From positions 33,203 to 97,202 of the forward strand of contig JAFYBN010000089.1 in the NCBI GenBank assembly GCA_017540175.1: a stretch of DNA of 64,000 bases, given 5' to 3'. A program made the position numbers and the translations under genes. Shown in pieces: positions 1 through 8,401 of the stretch. Numbering within the stretch: the stretch's first letter is position 1; each line of letters starts with the position of its first letter. The notes beneath the pieces were generated by a model. It was not told where the DNA came from. It worked only from the letters and a program-made list of their open reading frames with translations, and searched no databases. The DNA is from Clostridia bacterium (lineage in GTDB: Bacteria; Bacillota; Clostridia; Oscillospirales; CAG-272).

Positions 1-359
1 AGCTCCAGCGCTTTTGCCTCCGCCTGCTCCTCAGGGATGTTCTTGAGCATCACGGGCGCGACGGTCAGATTCTTCATCACGGACATATGCGGGAACAGAT
101 TGAACTGCTGGAACACCATGCCCATCTTTTGACGGTGACGGTTCAGATCGATCTTCTTGTCGGTCAGATCGTCGCCTTCGAAGATGATCTGTCCGCCGGT
201 CGGTTTTTCGAGCATGTTGAGACAGCGCAGAAAGGTCGATTTGCCGCCCCCCGACGGTCCGATCACGCAGACGACGTCGCCCTTGTCGATCTCGCAGTTG
301 ATGCCCTTCAGGACCTCGATGTTTCCGAAGCTCTTGCACAGGTTTTTAACGCTTATCAT
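1..359 (-). CDS. Polar amino-acid ABC transporter ATP-binding protein (3' part missing)
   Basis: Cytoplasmic ATPase of an amino-acid importer, of the GlnQ/HisP type. The visible 119 residues begin MISVKNLCKSFG and include the Walker A motif GPSGGGKST at about residues 33-41 and the Q-loop region MVFQQFNLFPHMSV, typical of polar amino-acid importers. The window edge removes the signature motif, Walker B and H-loop. The start at 359 lies inside the permease gene, overlapping it by 14 bases, which suggests translational coupling. It is the last gene of a binding protein-permease-ATPase operon. The substrate cannot be read from the sequence. Confidence 0.93.
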   Translation of the reverse strand, partial: MISVKNLCKSFGNIEVLKGINCEIDKGDVVCVIGPSGGGKSTFLRCLNMLEKPTGGQIIFEGDDLTDKKIDLNRHRQKMGMVFQQFNLFPHMSVMKNLTVAPVMLKNIPEEQAEAKALE

Positions 360-1077
360 TCTTTCCCAACCTCCTTTCCAGTCTTCTGAGTATTCTCGTA
401 AGGAAAACGACGAGCAGGAGGTAGACTAAAGCGACAAGCAGGAAGGTGTTGGGCGCGTCGTAGGTATTATCCCGGATGGTTCTGGCAGCGTATGTCAAGT
501 CGATAACCGTCACATATCCGGCAACGGAGGTCTCCTTGAGCAGAGCAATCATTTCATTAAAGATGGCGGGTAGGATATAGCGGATCGCCTGGGGCAGAAT
601 GATGACGCGCATAGCCTGCAGGCGGCTCATGCCGAGGGAGCGGCCCGCTTCCATCTGACCTGAATCTACCGCGTTGATGCCGGAACGAATCAGTTCTGCC
701 ATATACGCGCCCGAGTTGATGCCGAAAGCAATGATGGCGACCAGCGTACCGTCCGAGGCACTCGTGAAGATAATATAGTAAAAGATGAGAAGCGTGACGA
801 CCATCGGGATGCCGCGGACAACCGTCAGATAGACGTCGCAGAGCCATGCCAACGGTTTCAGAGCACGTGAATCCTCCGCGAGATATTTGATGATCGCAAT
901 CAGCGTACCGATGATCACGCCGATGCAAAGAGCGCCGAGAGTGATCAGGATCGTGTTCAGAAATCCCGTGATCAGTTCTTTATAGCGATCATTCGTCAGA
1001 AAGGTATCTTTCAGTTTGGCGATCCATGCCGACAGAGGATTCACGGCGGATGCGGCGTATAGAACGGTCAATGTCAT
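346..1077 (-). CDS. Amino-acid ABC transporter permease (HisM/GlnP type)
   Basis: Inner-membrane permease of the polar amino-acid importer, 243 residues. It has about five hydrophobic segments, starting with one around residues 38-64 and ending with LLVALVYLLLVVFL near the C-terminus. The cytoplasmic EAA loop that contacts the ATPase is seen as AGRSLGMSRLQAMRVIILPQA-like sequence around residues 144-164. Length and layout fit the His/Glu/Gln/Arg permease family. It lies 25 bases after the binding-protein gene and overlaps the ATPase gene. The ribosome site before the ATG at 1077 is poor, so translation may depend on the upstream gene. Only one permease gene is present, so the channel is presumably a homodimer. 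Confidence 0.92.
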   Translation of the reverse strand: MTLTVLYAASAVNPLSAWIAKLKDTFLTNDRYKELITGFLNTILITLGALCIGVIIGTLIAIIKYLAEDSRALKPLAWLCDVYLTVVRGIPMVVTLLIFYYIIFTSASDGTLVAIIAFGINSGAYMAELIRSGINAVDSGQMEAGRSLGMSRLQAMRVIILPQAIRYILPAIFNEMIALLKETSVAGYVTVIDLTYAARTIRDNTYDAPNTFLLVALVYLLLVVFLTRILRRLERRLGKNDKR

Positions 1078-1102
1078 AGCGATAATTCGTGGGATACCCG
1101 TC

Positions 1103-1900
1103 TCAGTTCACCGGCGAGGTATAAGGAGCGCCGTATTTTTCAAACAGAGAGGCGATGGTTCCGTCGGCAATCATCTCATTGAGGACTTTGTTGATTTCCG
1201 CGCAGAGTTCATCGGAACCGAGTTTCATGGCGAAAGCGTAGGGTTCGTTCGTCATGGCTTCGGGAAGAATGATAAGAGCTTCTTTGCCCTGATCCTCGTT
1301 ATACTGCTTGACCATTTCGACGGCAGTCAGGTCATCGATGACCCAGGCGTCGACTTTTCCGGACGTGAGCGCAAGCTCAGCTTCGGTATTGCCCGAGAAA
1401 GCTTTGACGGTATAACCTTGGGCGCTGCAGAAAATATCGGCGGTGGTACCCTTCTGAACGGATACGGTCTTATTCTCGAGATCGGCCTTGCTGGCAATGG
1501 CGCTGTCCGCGGTCACGACGATAGCTTGCTGGGCAAGGCAGTAGGGAACGGTAAACAGAACATTCTTCGCCCGCTCTTCGGTAATGGTTATACCGGAAAC
1601 GCCGACGTCGTATTTACCTGAGGTAACGCCGGGAATGACGGATTCGAAATCCATACGTTTGATGGTAAGCTTCACGCCGAGTTTTTCGCAGACGGCATTC
1701 AGGATGTCGATTTCGATGCCTACGACTTCATTGCCTTCACCGAGTGACTCAAACGGCGGGAAGTCGGGGGATGTCGCGATCACAAGCTCGCCGGCAGCCT
1801 TAACGTCAGCGAGCGTCTTGACCTTCGAGCTGCAGCCGGTCGCAGAGACACAGAGCGCGAGCATCAGGATGGCGAGTGTGAGAGAAATCAGTTTTTTCAT
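1103..1900 (-). CDS. Amino-acid ABC transporter substrate-binding lipoprotein
   Basis: Extracellular receptor of the importer, 265 residues. It has a lipoprotein signal (MKKLISLTLAILMLALCVSATGC) with the lipidated cysteine at residue 23. It then shows the family 3 solute-binding pattern: LVIATSPDFPPFESLGEG, VGIEIDILNAV, DVGVSGITITEERAKNVLFTVPY, and the hinge region AWVIDDLTAVEMV. A clear AGAAAGGA ribosome site precedes the ATG. It is the first gene of the operon and sits directly behind the promoter and palindrome upstream. Family and role are firm. The ligand is unknown; the adjacent histidine operon makes histidine or another cationic amino acid possible, which is inference only. Confidence 0.94.
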   Translation of the reverse strand: MKKLISLTLAILMLALCVSATGCSSKVKTLADVKAAGELVIATSPDFPPFESLGEGNEVVGIEIDILNAVCEKLGVKLTIKRMDFESVIPGVTSGKYDVGVSGITITEERAKNVLFTVPYCLAQQAIVVTADSAIASKADLENKTVSVQKGTTADIFCSAQGYTVKAFSGNTEAELALTSGKVDAWVIDDLTAVEMVKQYNEDQGKEALIILPEAMTNEPYAFAMKLGSDELCAEINKVLNEMIADGTIASLFEKYGAPYTSPVN

Positions 1901-1942
1901 GATGAGTTCCTTTCTGAATTCTGATAAAAAATGAAGAGCTCG

Positions 1943-1978
1943 GTGTATTTATTCGGCGTTGCGAGAATAAATATACAC
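1943..1978 (-). promoter_or_regulatory. Candidate operator of the amino-acid transporter operon (inverted repeat)
   Basis: GTGTATTTATTC at 1943-1954 and GAATAAATATACAC at 1965-1978 form an inverted repeat just downstream of the -10 box, covering the expected transcription start. The AT-rich arms around GAATAAAT recall ArgR boxes, but the match is only visual. Repression by roadblock or by polymerase exclusion would fit the position. Confidence 0.5.
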
Positions 1979-1980
1979 AC

Positions 1981-2009
1981 ATTATAGAATAAACAAATCC
2001 CCGTGTCAA
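1981..2009 (-). promoter_or_regulatory. Housekeeping sigma promoter of the amino-acid transporter
   Basis: On the minus strand TTGACA (2004-2009) and TATAAT (1981-1986) are separated by exactly 17 bases, a perfect consensus. Confidence 0.85.
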
Positions 2010-2102
2010 GAGGTTCACGGGAATTTGTTAAAAATTCATGCAATTTATCTTTACGGGTACTTTTTCCCGAGGCCGTTTTGTGGGTTTTGCCGGGGGAGGC
2101 GC

Positions 2103-2750
2103 TTACTGCGTCATCTTTTCCTGTTTGACCTTATGGTCAATGACATGCCGGGAGGCGAGCTCCGCGCGGATATCCTCGAGAGAGATCCCCGCTTCGATCA
2201 TGAGAACCATGATATGGTACGTCAGATCGGCAATTTCGTAAACCGTTTCCGCCTTGTCCTTGTCCTTCGCGGCGATGATGACCTCGGTGCTTTCTTCGCC
2301 GACCTTCTTCAAGATCTTGTCGAGCCCTTTCTCGAAAAGATAGGTCGTATAAGAGCCCTCCTTCTTTTCGGTCTTGCGTCCGCGGATCAGCTCCATGAGC
2401 ATTTCGAGATTGAATTCATGAAGCTCTTCGCTCTCGTGAAGCGTGTTCTCGAAGCAGGAGGTCGTTCCGAGGTGGCAGGCGGGTCCGTCCGCTTCGACCT
2501 TGACAAGCAGCGAGTCGCCGTCGCAGTCCGCCGTGATCGAGACGATGTGCTGGTAGTTTCCGCTCGTCTCACCCTTGATCCAGAGCTTGTCGCGCGAACG
2601 GCTCCAGAAGCAGGTCAGCCCCTGCTGCATCGAGAGGCGAAGGCTTTCCTTGTTCATGTAGGCGAGCGTCAGCACCCGCCCGGTCTTCGCGTCCTGTATG
2701 ATGGCGGGGATGAGCCCGCGCTCGTCGAATTTGAGATCCTTGATTTCCAT
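2103..2750 (-). CDS. hisIE: Bifunctional phosphoribosyl-AMP cyclohydrolase / phosphoribosyl-ATP pyrophosphohydrolase
   Basis: Catalyses steps 2 and 3 of histidine synthesis in the cytoplasm, 215 residues. The N-terminal HisI part shows [18 protein letters not shown], the metal-binding DCDGDSLL and [12 protein letters not shown]. The C-terminal HisE part shows [21 protein letters not shown] and the acidic [11 protein letters not shown] segment. Order and length match fused HisIE enzymes. It is the last gene of the his operon, 11 bases after hisF, with a GGAGGA ribosome site in the gap. No convincing terminator follows before the transporter promoter, so some readthrough is possible. Confidence 0.96.
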   Translation of the reverse strand: MEIKDLKFDERGLIPAIIQDAKTGRVLTLAYMNKESLRLSMQQGLTCFWSRSRDKLWIKGETSGNYQHIVSITADCDGDSLLVKVEADGPACHLGTTSCFENTLHESEELHEFNLEMLMELIRGRKTEKKEGSYTTYLFEKGLDKILKKVGEESTEVIIAAKDKDKAETVYEIADLTYHIMVLMIEAGISLEDIRAELASRHVIDHKVKQEKMTQ

Positions 2751-2761
2751 ATCGTCCTCCT

Positions 2762-3520
2762 TTAGAGGCGTGCGGGGATGCCCGCCTTCGCCATGCTTTC
2801 TTTCAGATCGCGGATTTTGACTTCACCGAAGTGGAAAATCGACGCGGCAAGTCCCGCGTCCACGCCGTCCAGGGTTTTGAAAAGCTCGATAAAGTGATCG
2901 ATAGAGCCCGCGCCGCCCGAGGCGATCACGGGAACGGAAACCGCGCGGCAGACGGCGTCGAGCATTTCCAGATCGAAGCCGTTTTTCACGCCGTCCGTGT
3001 CGATGGAGTTGAGTACGATCTCGCCCGCGCCCATGTCGACGCAGCGCTTGATCCATTCGACCGCCTCCATGCTGGTGTTTTCGCGTCCTCCTTTGGCGAA
3101 CACGCGGAAGACGCCGTCCACGCGCTTCACGTCAGCCGACAGCACGACGCATTGGTCGCCGTAAAGCCGCGCCGCCTCGCGCACGAGGGAAGGGTTCTTG
3201 ATCGCGCCGGAATTGACGCTGACCTTGTCCGCGCCGCATCCGAGGACCCTCTCGAAATCCGCGGTCGTATTGATGCCGCCGCCGACGGTCAGGGGAATGA
3301 AGACGCGCCGCGCCGTCTCCGTCAGGATATCGGTGAACAGCCGCCGTCCCTCGGCGGACGCCGTGATGTCGTAAAAGACCAGCTCGTCCGCCCCCGCGCC
3401 GCTGTAGTATTCCGCAAGCTCCACGGGGGACGCCACGTCGCCGAGTCCGGCGAAGTTCACGCCTTTTACGACCCGTCCGTCCTTGACGTCAAGACAGGGA
3501 ATGATTCGTTTGGTGATCAT
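2762..3520 (-). CDS. hisF: Imidazole glycerol phosphate synthase, cyclase subunit
   Basis: TIM-barrel subunit that combines ammonia from HisH with PRFAR to give IGP and AICAR, 252 residues. The catalytic aspartates are visible in [18 protein letters not shown] (D11) and [13 protein letters not shown] (near residue 130). VGGGI and SGGAGS phosphate-binding loops are present. Length is standard. Its start overlaps the hisA stop by 4 bases. Confidence 0.97.
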   Translation of the reverse strand: MITKRIIPCLDVKDGRVVKGVNFAGLGDVASPVELAEYYSGAGADELVFYDITASAEGRRLFTDILTETARRVFIPLTVGGGINTTADFERVLGCGADKVSVNSGAIKNPSLVREAARLYGDQCVVLSADVKRVDGVFRVFAKGGRENTSMEAVEWIKRCVDMGAGEIVLNSIDTDGVKNGFDLEMLDAVCRAVSVPVIASGGAGSIDHFIELFKTLDGVDAGLAASIFHFGEVKIRDLKESMAKAGIPARL

Positions 3521-4233
3521 AGTGCCGCCTCCGCCGCTTCCTTCAGATTCAGCGCGCCGGTGTAGTACGCTTTGCCGATGATCGCTCCGTAGAGCCCCAT
3601 ATCCCGCAGTTTCCGGATGTCGTCGAGCGTGGAGACGCCGCCGGACGCGGTGATGTTCACGCGGTATTTTTCGGCAAGCGACGCGTACAGTCCGAGATTT
3701 GTGCCCCGCATCGCGCCGTCGCGGGAAATATCCGTGCAGATCACGGTGCCGACGCCGATTTTCTGCATTTTCTCAAAGAATTCTTCCGCGGACACGTCGG
3801 AGACGGAGAGCCAGCCCTTCGTCGCGACGTACCCGTTTTTGAGATCGCATCCGACGGCGATTTTGTCTCCGTACCGATCCGCGGCGCGAAGCAGAAGCTC
3901 TTCGTCCGCGACCGCGGCGGTCCCGAGGATCACCCGGTCCAGTCCGGCGGACAGATAGCGTTCGATCACGTCCATGGAGCGCACGCCGCCTCCGATCTCG
4001 CAGAACGCGCCGCCGCTTTTTTCCTTGATGCGCAGAACCGCGTCGAGATTGGGCGTTCCGCCGTCCCGGGCGCCTTCCAGATCGACGACGTGCACGGCGC
4101 GCATGCCTGAGGCCGAAAAATCGGCGGCGATCTCTTCCGGGTGCTCGCTGTACACGGTCATTGCGTCATAACGGCCCTGATAGAGGCGAACCGCCTTGCC
4201 CTCATACAGGTCGATTGCGGGAAAGAGAATCAT
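3517..4233 (-). CDS. hisA: ProFAR isomerase, 1-(5-phosphoribosyl)-5-[(5-phosphoribosylamino)methylideneamino]imidazole-4-carboxamide isomerase
   Basis: TIM-barrel isomerase for the fourth step of histidine synthesis, 238 residues. FPAIDLYEGKAVRLYQG carries the first catalytic aspartate (D8), and VICTDISRDGAMRGTN carries the second. GGGVRSMD and ASGGVS are the phosphate-binding loops. It overlaps hisH and hisF by 4 bases each, indicating coupled translation. No TrpF-like (PriA) adaptation was looked for beyond these motifs. Confidence 0.97.
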   Translation of the reverse strand: MILFPAIDLYEGKAVRLYQGRYDAMTVYSEHPEEIAADFSASGMRAVHVVDLEGARDGGTPNLDAVLRIKEKSGGAFCEIGGGVRSMDVIERYLSAGLDRVILGTAAVADEELLLRAADRYGDKIAVGCDLKNGYVATKGWLSVSDVSAEEFFEKMQKIGVGTVICTDISRDGAMRGTNLGLYASLAEKYRVNITASGGVSTLDDIRKLRDMGLYGAIIGKAYYTGALNLKEAAEAAL

Positions 4234-4847
4234 ACGGGGACCTCACAGAACGCGCGGAGGATGGACAGTCCGACCGCTCCGCTTTTTTCGGGATGGAACT
4301 GACAGCCGAAGACGTTGTCCTTCCAGACAGCCGCCGTCAGGTCCGCGCCGTATTCCGCGGACGCCGAAAGGCAGTCCCCGGACGGCACGGCGTAATAGGA
4401 ATGTACGAAATAAACGTAGTCCCCCTCGCGGATATACTTCCAAAGCGGGCAGTCCGGTCTTTCGAATTTCAAAGCGTTCCAGCCGATGTGGGGGATCTTG
4501 TAATGCGCCGGGATCACGTCGCGTATGGGACGGATCTCACCGGCGAGCAAACCGAGGCCGGAGTGTTCGCCGTATTCATAGCTCTTCTCGAACAGCATCT
4601 GCATTCCGAGGCAGATGCCGAGCAGGGGTTTTCCTTGGTTCACACCTTCGAGCAGCGCCTGATCGAGGCCGCTCTTTCTCAGCTTTTCCGCCGCATCCTC
4701 AAACGCTCCGACGCCGGGCAGCAGAAGCCGGTCGGCGTCCTTCAAAGCGTCGGGATCCGAAATCACCGCGGCGTCCTCGCCGATGGCGGCGAACGAGGAT
4801 TTCAGGGAAAAGAGATTGCCCACGCCATAGTCGATGATGGCGATCAT
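4230..4847 (-). CDS. hisH: Imidazole glycerol phosphate synthase, glutamine amidotransferase subunit
   Basis: Class I glutaminase that delivers ammonia to HisF, 205 residues. The nucleophile elbow GICLGMQMLFE, the family segment YFVHSYYA, and the His-Glu pair in GCQFHPEKS are all present, so the Cys-His-Glu triad is complete. The N-terminus IAIIDYGVGNLFSLKSS is typical. It overlaps both neighbours by 4 bases. Confidence 0.97.
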   Translation of the reverse strand: MIAIIDYGVGNLFSLKSSFAAIGEDAAVISDPDALKDADRLLLPGVGAFEDAAEKLRKSGLDQALLEGVNQGKPLLGICLGMQMLFEKSYEYGEHSGLGLLAGEIRPIRDVIPAHYKIPHIGWNALKFERPDCPLWKYIREGDYVYFVHSYYAVPSGDCLSASAEYGADLTAAVWKDNVFGCQFHPEKSGAVGLSILRAFCEVPV

Positions 4848-5434
4848 TCGAGCACCCCTTTCGTCGAGGGGATCTCGCCGCCGAGCGCGGGATCGGTCGA
4901 AACGGCTTCTCTCAGAGTACGGGCGGCGGATTTGAACGCCCCTTCAATGATGTGGTGCGAATTCGATCCCGCGAGCTTTCTGATGTGGAGGGAACAGCGG
5001 GCTTCGCGCACGAACGCCGCCCAGAATTCTTCCACAAGCTCCGTGTCGAACGTGCCGACCTTTTCCGTCGGGATCGGGAGCTCATAGCCGAGATAAGCTC
5101 TGCCGGAGAGATCGACCGCTGTGAGGATCAGCGCCTCGTCCATCGGAAGGATCGTGTCTCCGTAGCGGCGGATGCCGCGCTTTTCGCCGAGCGCCTGCGC
5201 GAACGCCTGCCCGAGCGCGATTCCGATGTCCTCAGCGCTGTGATGGTCGTCGACCTGAGTGTCGCCGCTGCAGACGAGCGAGAGATCAAATCTCCCGTGC
5301 TTCGCAAACAGCGTCAGCATGTGATCGAGAAAACCGACGCCGGAGTTGATCTCGCTCTGTCCGCTCCCGTCGAGGTCAAGCGTCAGGCGGATATCGGTTT
5401 CCGCTGTTTTTCGGTTGATTACAGCCTGTCTCAT
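4844..5434 (-). CDS. hisB: Imidazoleglycerol-phosphate dehydratase
   Basis: Manganese-dependent dehydratase of histidine synthesis, 196 residues. The paired histidine metal motifs DDHHSAEDIGIALG and NSHHIIEGAFKSAARTL are intact. It is the single-function form; there is no fused histidinol-phosphatase domain. No histidinol-phosphatase gene is visible in this operon, so that step must be encoded elsewhere. Confidence 0.97.
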   Translation of the reverse strand: MRQAVINRKTAETDIRLTLDLDGSGQSEINSGVGFLDHMLTLFAKHGRFDLSLVCSGDTQVDDHHSAEDIGIALGQAFAQALGEKRGIRRYGDTILPMDEALILTAVDLSGRAYLGYELPIPTEKVGTFDTELVEEFWAAFVREARCSLHIRKLAGSNSHHIIEGAFKSAARTLREAVSTDPALGGEIPSTKGVLE

Positions 5435-6495
5435 TTTGTCTCCTCCACGAGTTCGCGCACGGCGGCGACGAGCGCGTCCATCTCTTCCGCGGACCCGACC
5501 GTGATGCGGTTATAATCCGCGATGCGGGGCAGGGAGAAGTGGCGCACGAGTATGCCGCGCTGTTTCAGCTTCCGATAGAGTTCTTCGCCGGGAATGGACG
5601 GATGGCGGGCAAACAGGAAGTTCGCACACGATGGGGTGAGCTCGAAACTGAGCCCGGCGAGCGCCTTTGCCGTCCGTTCACGGGTGTTTTTAATGATTTC
5701 GACGTGCGCGTGGTTCAGCTCGTCCTCGGCGAGGGACGCCGCGCCCGCTGCTTCGGTCATGCGGTTGACGTTGTAGGGATTGGTCGAATAGCGGATTGTG
5801 TGCAGATCGGCGATCAGGGACGCCTGAGCAAGCCCGAAGCCGAGCCTCGCCCCCGCGAGCGACCGCGATTTTGAAAAGGTCCGCACAACAAGCAGGTTTT
5901 CGTATTGCGGGATCAGCCTCACGGCGCTCTCCCCGCCAAAATCGACGTATGCCTCGTCCACTACCACGACCCGGTCCGGGTCGGCGGCGACGATCCGCTC
6001 GATCATGCAAAGGGGAAGGGCGATGCCCGTCGGGGCGTTCGGATTGGCGAGGAAGACCGTGCCCTCCGAACGGATATAATCCTCCGGATCGATCGTGAAA
6101 TCATCACGGAGCGGGATCTCACGGAACGGAACGCCGTTCAGCGCGGCGAAAACCGGATAAAAGCCGTAGGTGATATCCGGGAAGATTGCCGGGCGCTTCT
6201 CGTCGCAGAACGCCATGAAGGCGAAGTTCAGCACCTCGTCCGAGCCGTTCGTGACGATGGTTTCATTGAAATCCACGCCGTAGGCTTCGGCGAGCGCGCG
6301 GCGCAGAACGACGGATTCGGGATCGGAATAAAGCTCGAGCGAACGGGCTTCCTTCTCCGCCGCGCGGACGACCGCCTCGGACGGGGGGAAGGGCGATTCG
6401 TTGGTATTGAGCTTGATGTAGCTCCTGTCCTTCGGCTGTTCTCCCGGCGTGTAGGGGGTGAGCGCGCTGTATTTCGCGCTGAACCAGCGGCTCAT
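5431..6495 (-). CDS. hisC: Histidinol-phosphate aminotransferase
   Basis: PLP-dependent class II aminotransferase, 354 residues. Visible motifs are the N-terminal LNTNESPFPPS, the PNAPTG loop, DEAYVDF, and the PLP lysine in VRTFSKSRSLAGARLGF. It converts imidazole-acetol phosphate and glutamate to histidinol phosphate and 2-oxoglutarate. Coupled by 4-base overlaps to hisD and hisB. Confidence 0.96.
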   Translation of the reverse strand: MSRWFSAKYSALTPYTPGEQPKDRSYIKLNTNESPFPPSEAVVRAAEKEARSLELYSDPESVVLRRALAEAYGVDFNETIVTNGSDEVLNFAFMAFCDEKRPAIFPDITYGFYPVFAALNGVPFREIPLRDDFTIDPEDYIRSEGTVFLANPNAPTGIALPLCMIERIVAADPDRVVVVDEAYVDFGGESAVRLIPQYENLLVVRTFSKSRSLAGARLGFGLAQASLIADLHTIRYSTNPYNVNRMTEAAGAASLAEDELNHAHVEIIKNTRERTAKALAGLSFELTPSCANFLFARHPSIPGEELYRKLKQRGILVRHFSLPRIADYNRITVGSAEEMDALVAAVRELVEETK

Positions 6496-7772
6496 TCCGT
6501 GACCTCCCGTCTGACAAGCGCGCTTTTCGCGTGCCCGGTCAAACCTTCCTTCCGCGCGAAAGCGGCGACGTCGTCCGCAGCCTTGTCAAGCGCCGCGGCG
6601 GAATAGTAAATGAACTGGGTTTTCTTCACAAAGTCGTCCACGGACAGGGGGCTTGAAAACCGGGCGGTGCCTCCCGTGGGCAGGGTGTGGTTCGGCCCCG
6701 CGAAATAATCGCCGAGCGCTTCCGGACAGTTTTTGCCGAGGAAGACCGAGCCCGCGTGACGGATCCGGTCGAGATAATCAAAAGGATGCTCGACGGAGAG
6801 CTCGAGGTGCTCCGGCGCGATCTCGTTCGCGATGTCGATCGCGGAGATGAGGTCGTCCGCGACGATGATTTTGCCGTTCTGGTCGATCGAAGCGCGCGCG
6901 ATCTCGGCGCGCTCGAGCAGGGGGATCTGTTTTTCAAGCTCGTCCCGGACCGCTTCGGCAAGGGTCAGGGAATCGGTCACGAGGACCGCGCTCGCCATTT
7001 TATCGTGTTCCGCCTGGGAGAGCAGATCGGCGGCGAGCACTGCCGGATTTGACGCGCTGTCCGCGACGATCAGGATTTCGCTCGGACCTGCAATCATGTC
7101 GATGGAGACCTGACCGTACACCTGTTTTTTCGCCTCGGCGACATATGCGTTGCCGGGACCGACGATCTTGTCCACGCGCGGCACGGTCTCGGTGCCGTAC
7201 GCCAACGCCGCGATCGCCTGCGCGCCGCCGATTTTGAAAATCCGGTCCACTCCGGCGACCGATGCCGCGGCGAGAATGGCGGGATTGATCTTTCCGTCCC
7301 TTCCGGGAGGCGTCGTCATCACGACGTCGCGCACCCCTGCGATCTTCGCGGGGATCGCATCCATCAGCACGGTCGAAGGATAGGCGGCCGTTCCGCCGGG
7401 TACATACAGCCCCGCGCGGTCGACCGGCGTGATCTTCTGTCCGAGAACCGTGCCCTCTCCCTCGTTCAGAATAAAGCCCGTGCGGACCTGCTTTTCATGG
7501 AAGAGGCGGATGTTCGCGGCAGAGTGCTCGAGGATCGCAAGAAACTCGGGCTCGACAAGGGAGCGGGCTTCTTCGATTTCCTCCGGGGTCACGACGAGCG
7601 ATTCGAGCTTTACACGATCGAATGCTTCGGTATAGGCGTAAAGGGCGGCGTCCCCGTGCTTCCGGACCTCACGGATGATTTCGGAGACAGCCGCGTCGAC
7701 TTTCTTTCCGATGTCGGTGCGGGCAAATACGTCCTCCGGCTTCATTTCGCTGAATTTGAACAGACGGATCAT
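6492..7772 (-). CDS. hisD: Histidinol dehydrogenase
   Basis: Zinc- and NAD-dependent enzyme of the last two steps of histidine synthesis, 426 residues. The motifs VGPGNAYVAEAKKQV, IAGPSEILIVAD, the zinc-site LLSQAEHDKMA, the catalytic Glu-His pair in APEHLEL, and the substrate loop AGPNHTLPTGG are in normal order and spacing. Overlaps hisG and hisC by 4 bases each. Confidence 0.97.
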   Translation of the reverse strand: MIRLFKFSEMKPEDVFARTDIGKKVDAAVSEIIREVRKHGDAALYAYTEAFDRVKLESLVVTPEEIEEARSLVEPEFLAILEHSAANIRLFHEKQVRTGFILNEGEGTVLGQKITPVDRAGLYVPGGTAAYPSTVLMDAIPAKIAGVRDVVMTTPPGRDGKINPAILAAASVAGVDRIFKIGGAQAIAALAYGTETVPRVDKIVGPGNAYVAEAKKQVYGQVSIDMIAGPSEILIVADSASNPAVLAADLLSQAEHDKMASAVLVTDSLTLAEAVRDELEKQIPLLERAEIARASIDQNGKIIVADDLISAIDIANEIAPEHLELSVEHPFDYLDRIRHAGSVFLGKNCPEALGDYFAGPNHTLPTGGTARFSSPLSVDDFVKKTQFIYYSAAALDKAADDVAAFARKEGLTGHAKSALVRREVTE

Positions 7773-8401
7773 ACCGACCCTCCCTTCACGATTTCACGCG
7801 CGATCTTCTCGATCGCGTCCGTTTTGAATTTCATGCTTGCCTTGTTCGCGATGAGACGCGCGCTGATGGGAACCACGGTGTCGCGGACCTCAAGATTGTT
7901 TTCTCTCAGCGTCGTTCCGGTTTCCACGATGTCCACGATGACGTCGGTCAGACCGAGGATCGGCGCGATCTCGATGGAACCGTTCAGATGAACGATATCG
8001 ATTTCCCGCCCGATCGAGGCATAGTACCGGCTCGCGATCCGAGCGAATTTGGTCGCGACGCGAAGTGTCCTCCGCGTATCGTCGCGGAATCCGGCGGGAG
8101 CGGCGACCGCCATGCGGCATTTTCCGATCCCGAGATCTCGAAGCTCATAGACGTCCGGTTCGTATTCGAGCAGGATGTCCTTGCCCGCGACGCCGATGTC
8201 CGCCGCGCCGCGCTCCACATAGATCGCGACGTCGGACGGCTTCACCCAGAAATACCGTACGCCCGCGTCTTCGTTCTCGAAAATCAGCCGGCGTCCCGGC
8301 TCGAGCAGCGCGTCGCACGGAAAACCCGCGCGCGCGAAGATTTCATAGGACTTTTCGCCGAGCCTGCCCTTCGGAAGAGCAACGTTCAGAAAATCATTCA
8401 A
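7769..8401 (-). CDS. hisG: ATP phosphoribosyltransferase, catalytic subunit (short form)
   Basis: First enzyme of histidine synthesis, joining ATP and PRPP, 210 residues. The N-terminus VALPKGRLGEKSYEIFARAG, the segment GAADIGVAGKDILLEYEPDVYELRDLG, and the PRPP-binding IVDIVETGTTLREN are present. The protein ends where long forms continue into an ACT-like regulatory domain, so it is the short form that needs HisZ for activity and feedback control. hisZ is the immediately upstream gene, overlapping by 8 bases. Confidence 0.96.
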   Translation of the reverse strand: MNDFLNVALPKGRLGEKSYEIFARAGFPCDALLEPGRRLIFENEDAGVRYFWVKPSDVAIYVERGAADIGVAGKDILLEYEPDVYELRDLGIGKCRMAVAAPAGFRDDTRRTLRVATKFARIASRYYASIGREIDIVHLNGSIEIAPILGLTDVIVDIVETGTTLRENNLEVRDTVVPISARLIANKASMKFKTDAIEKIAREIVKGGSV

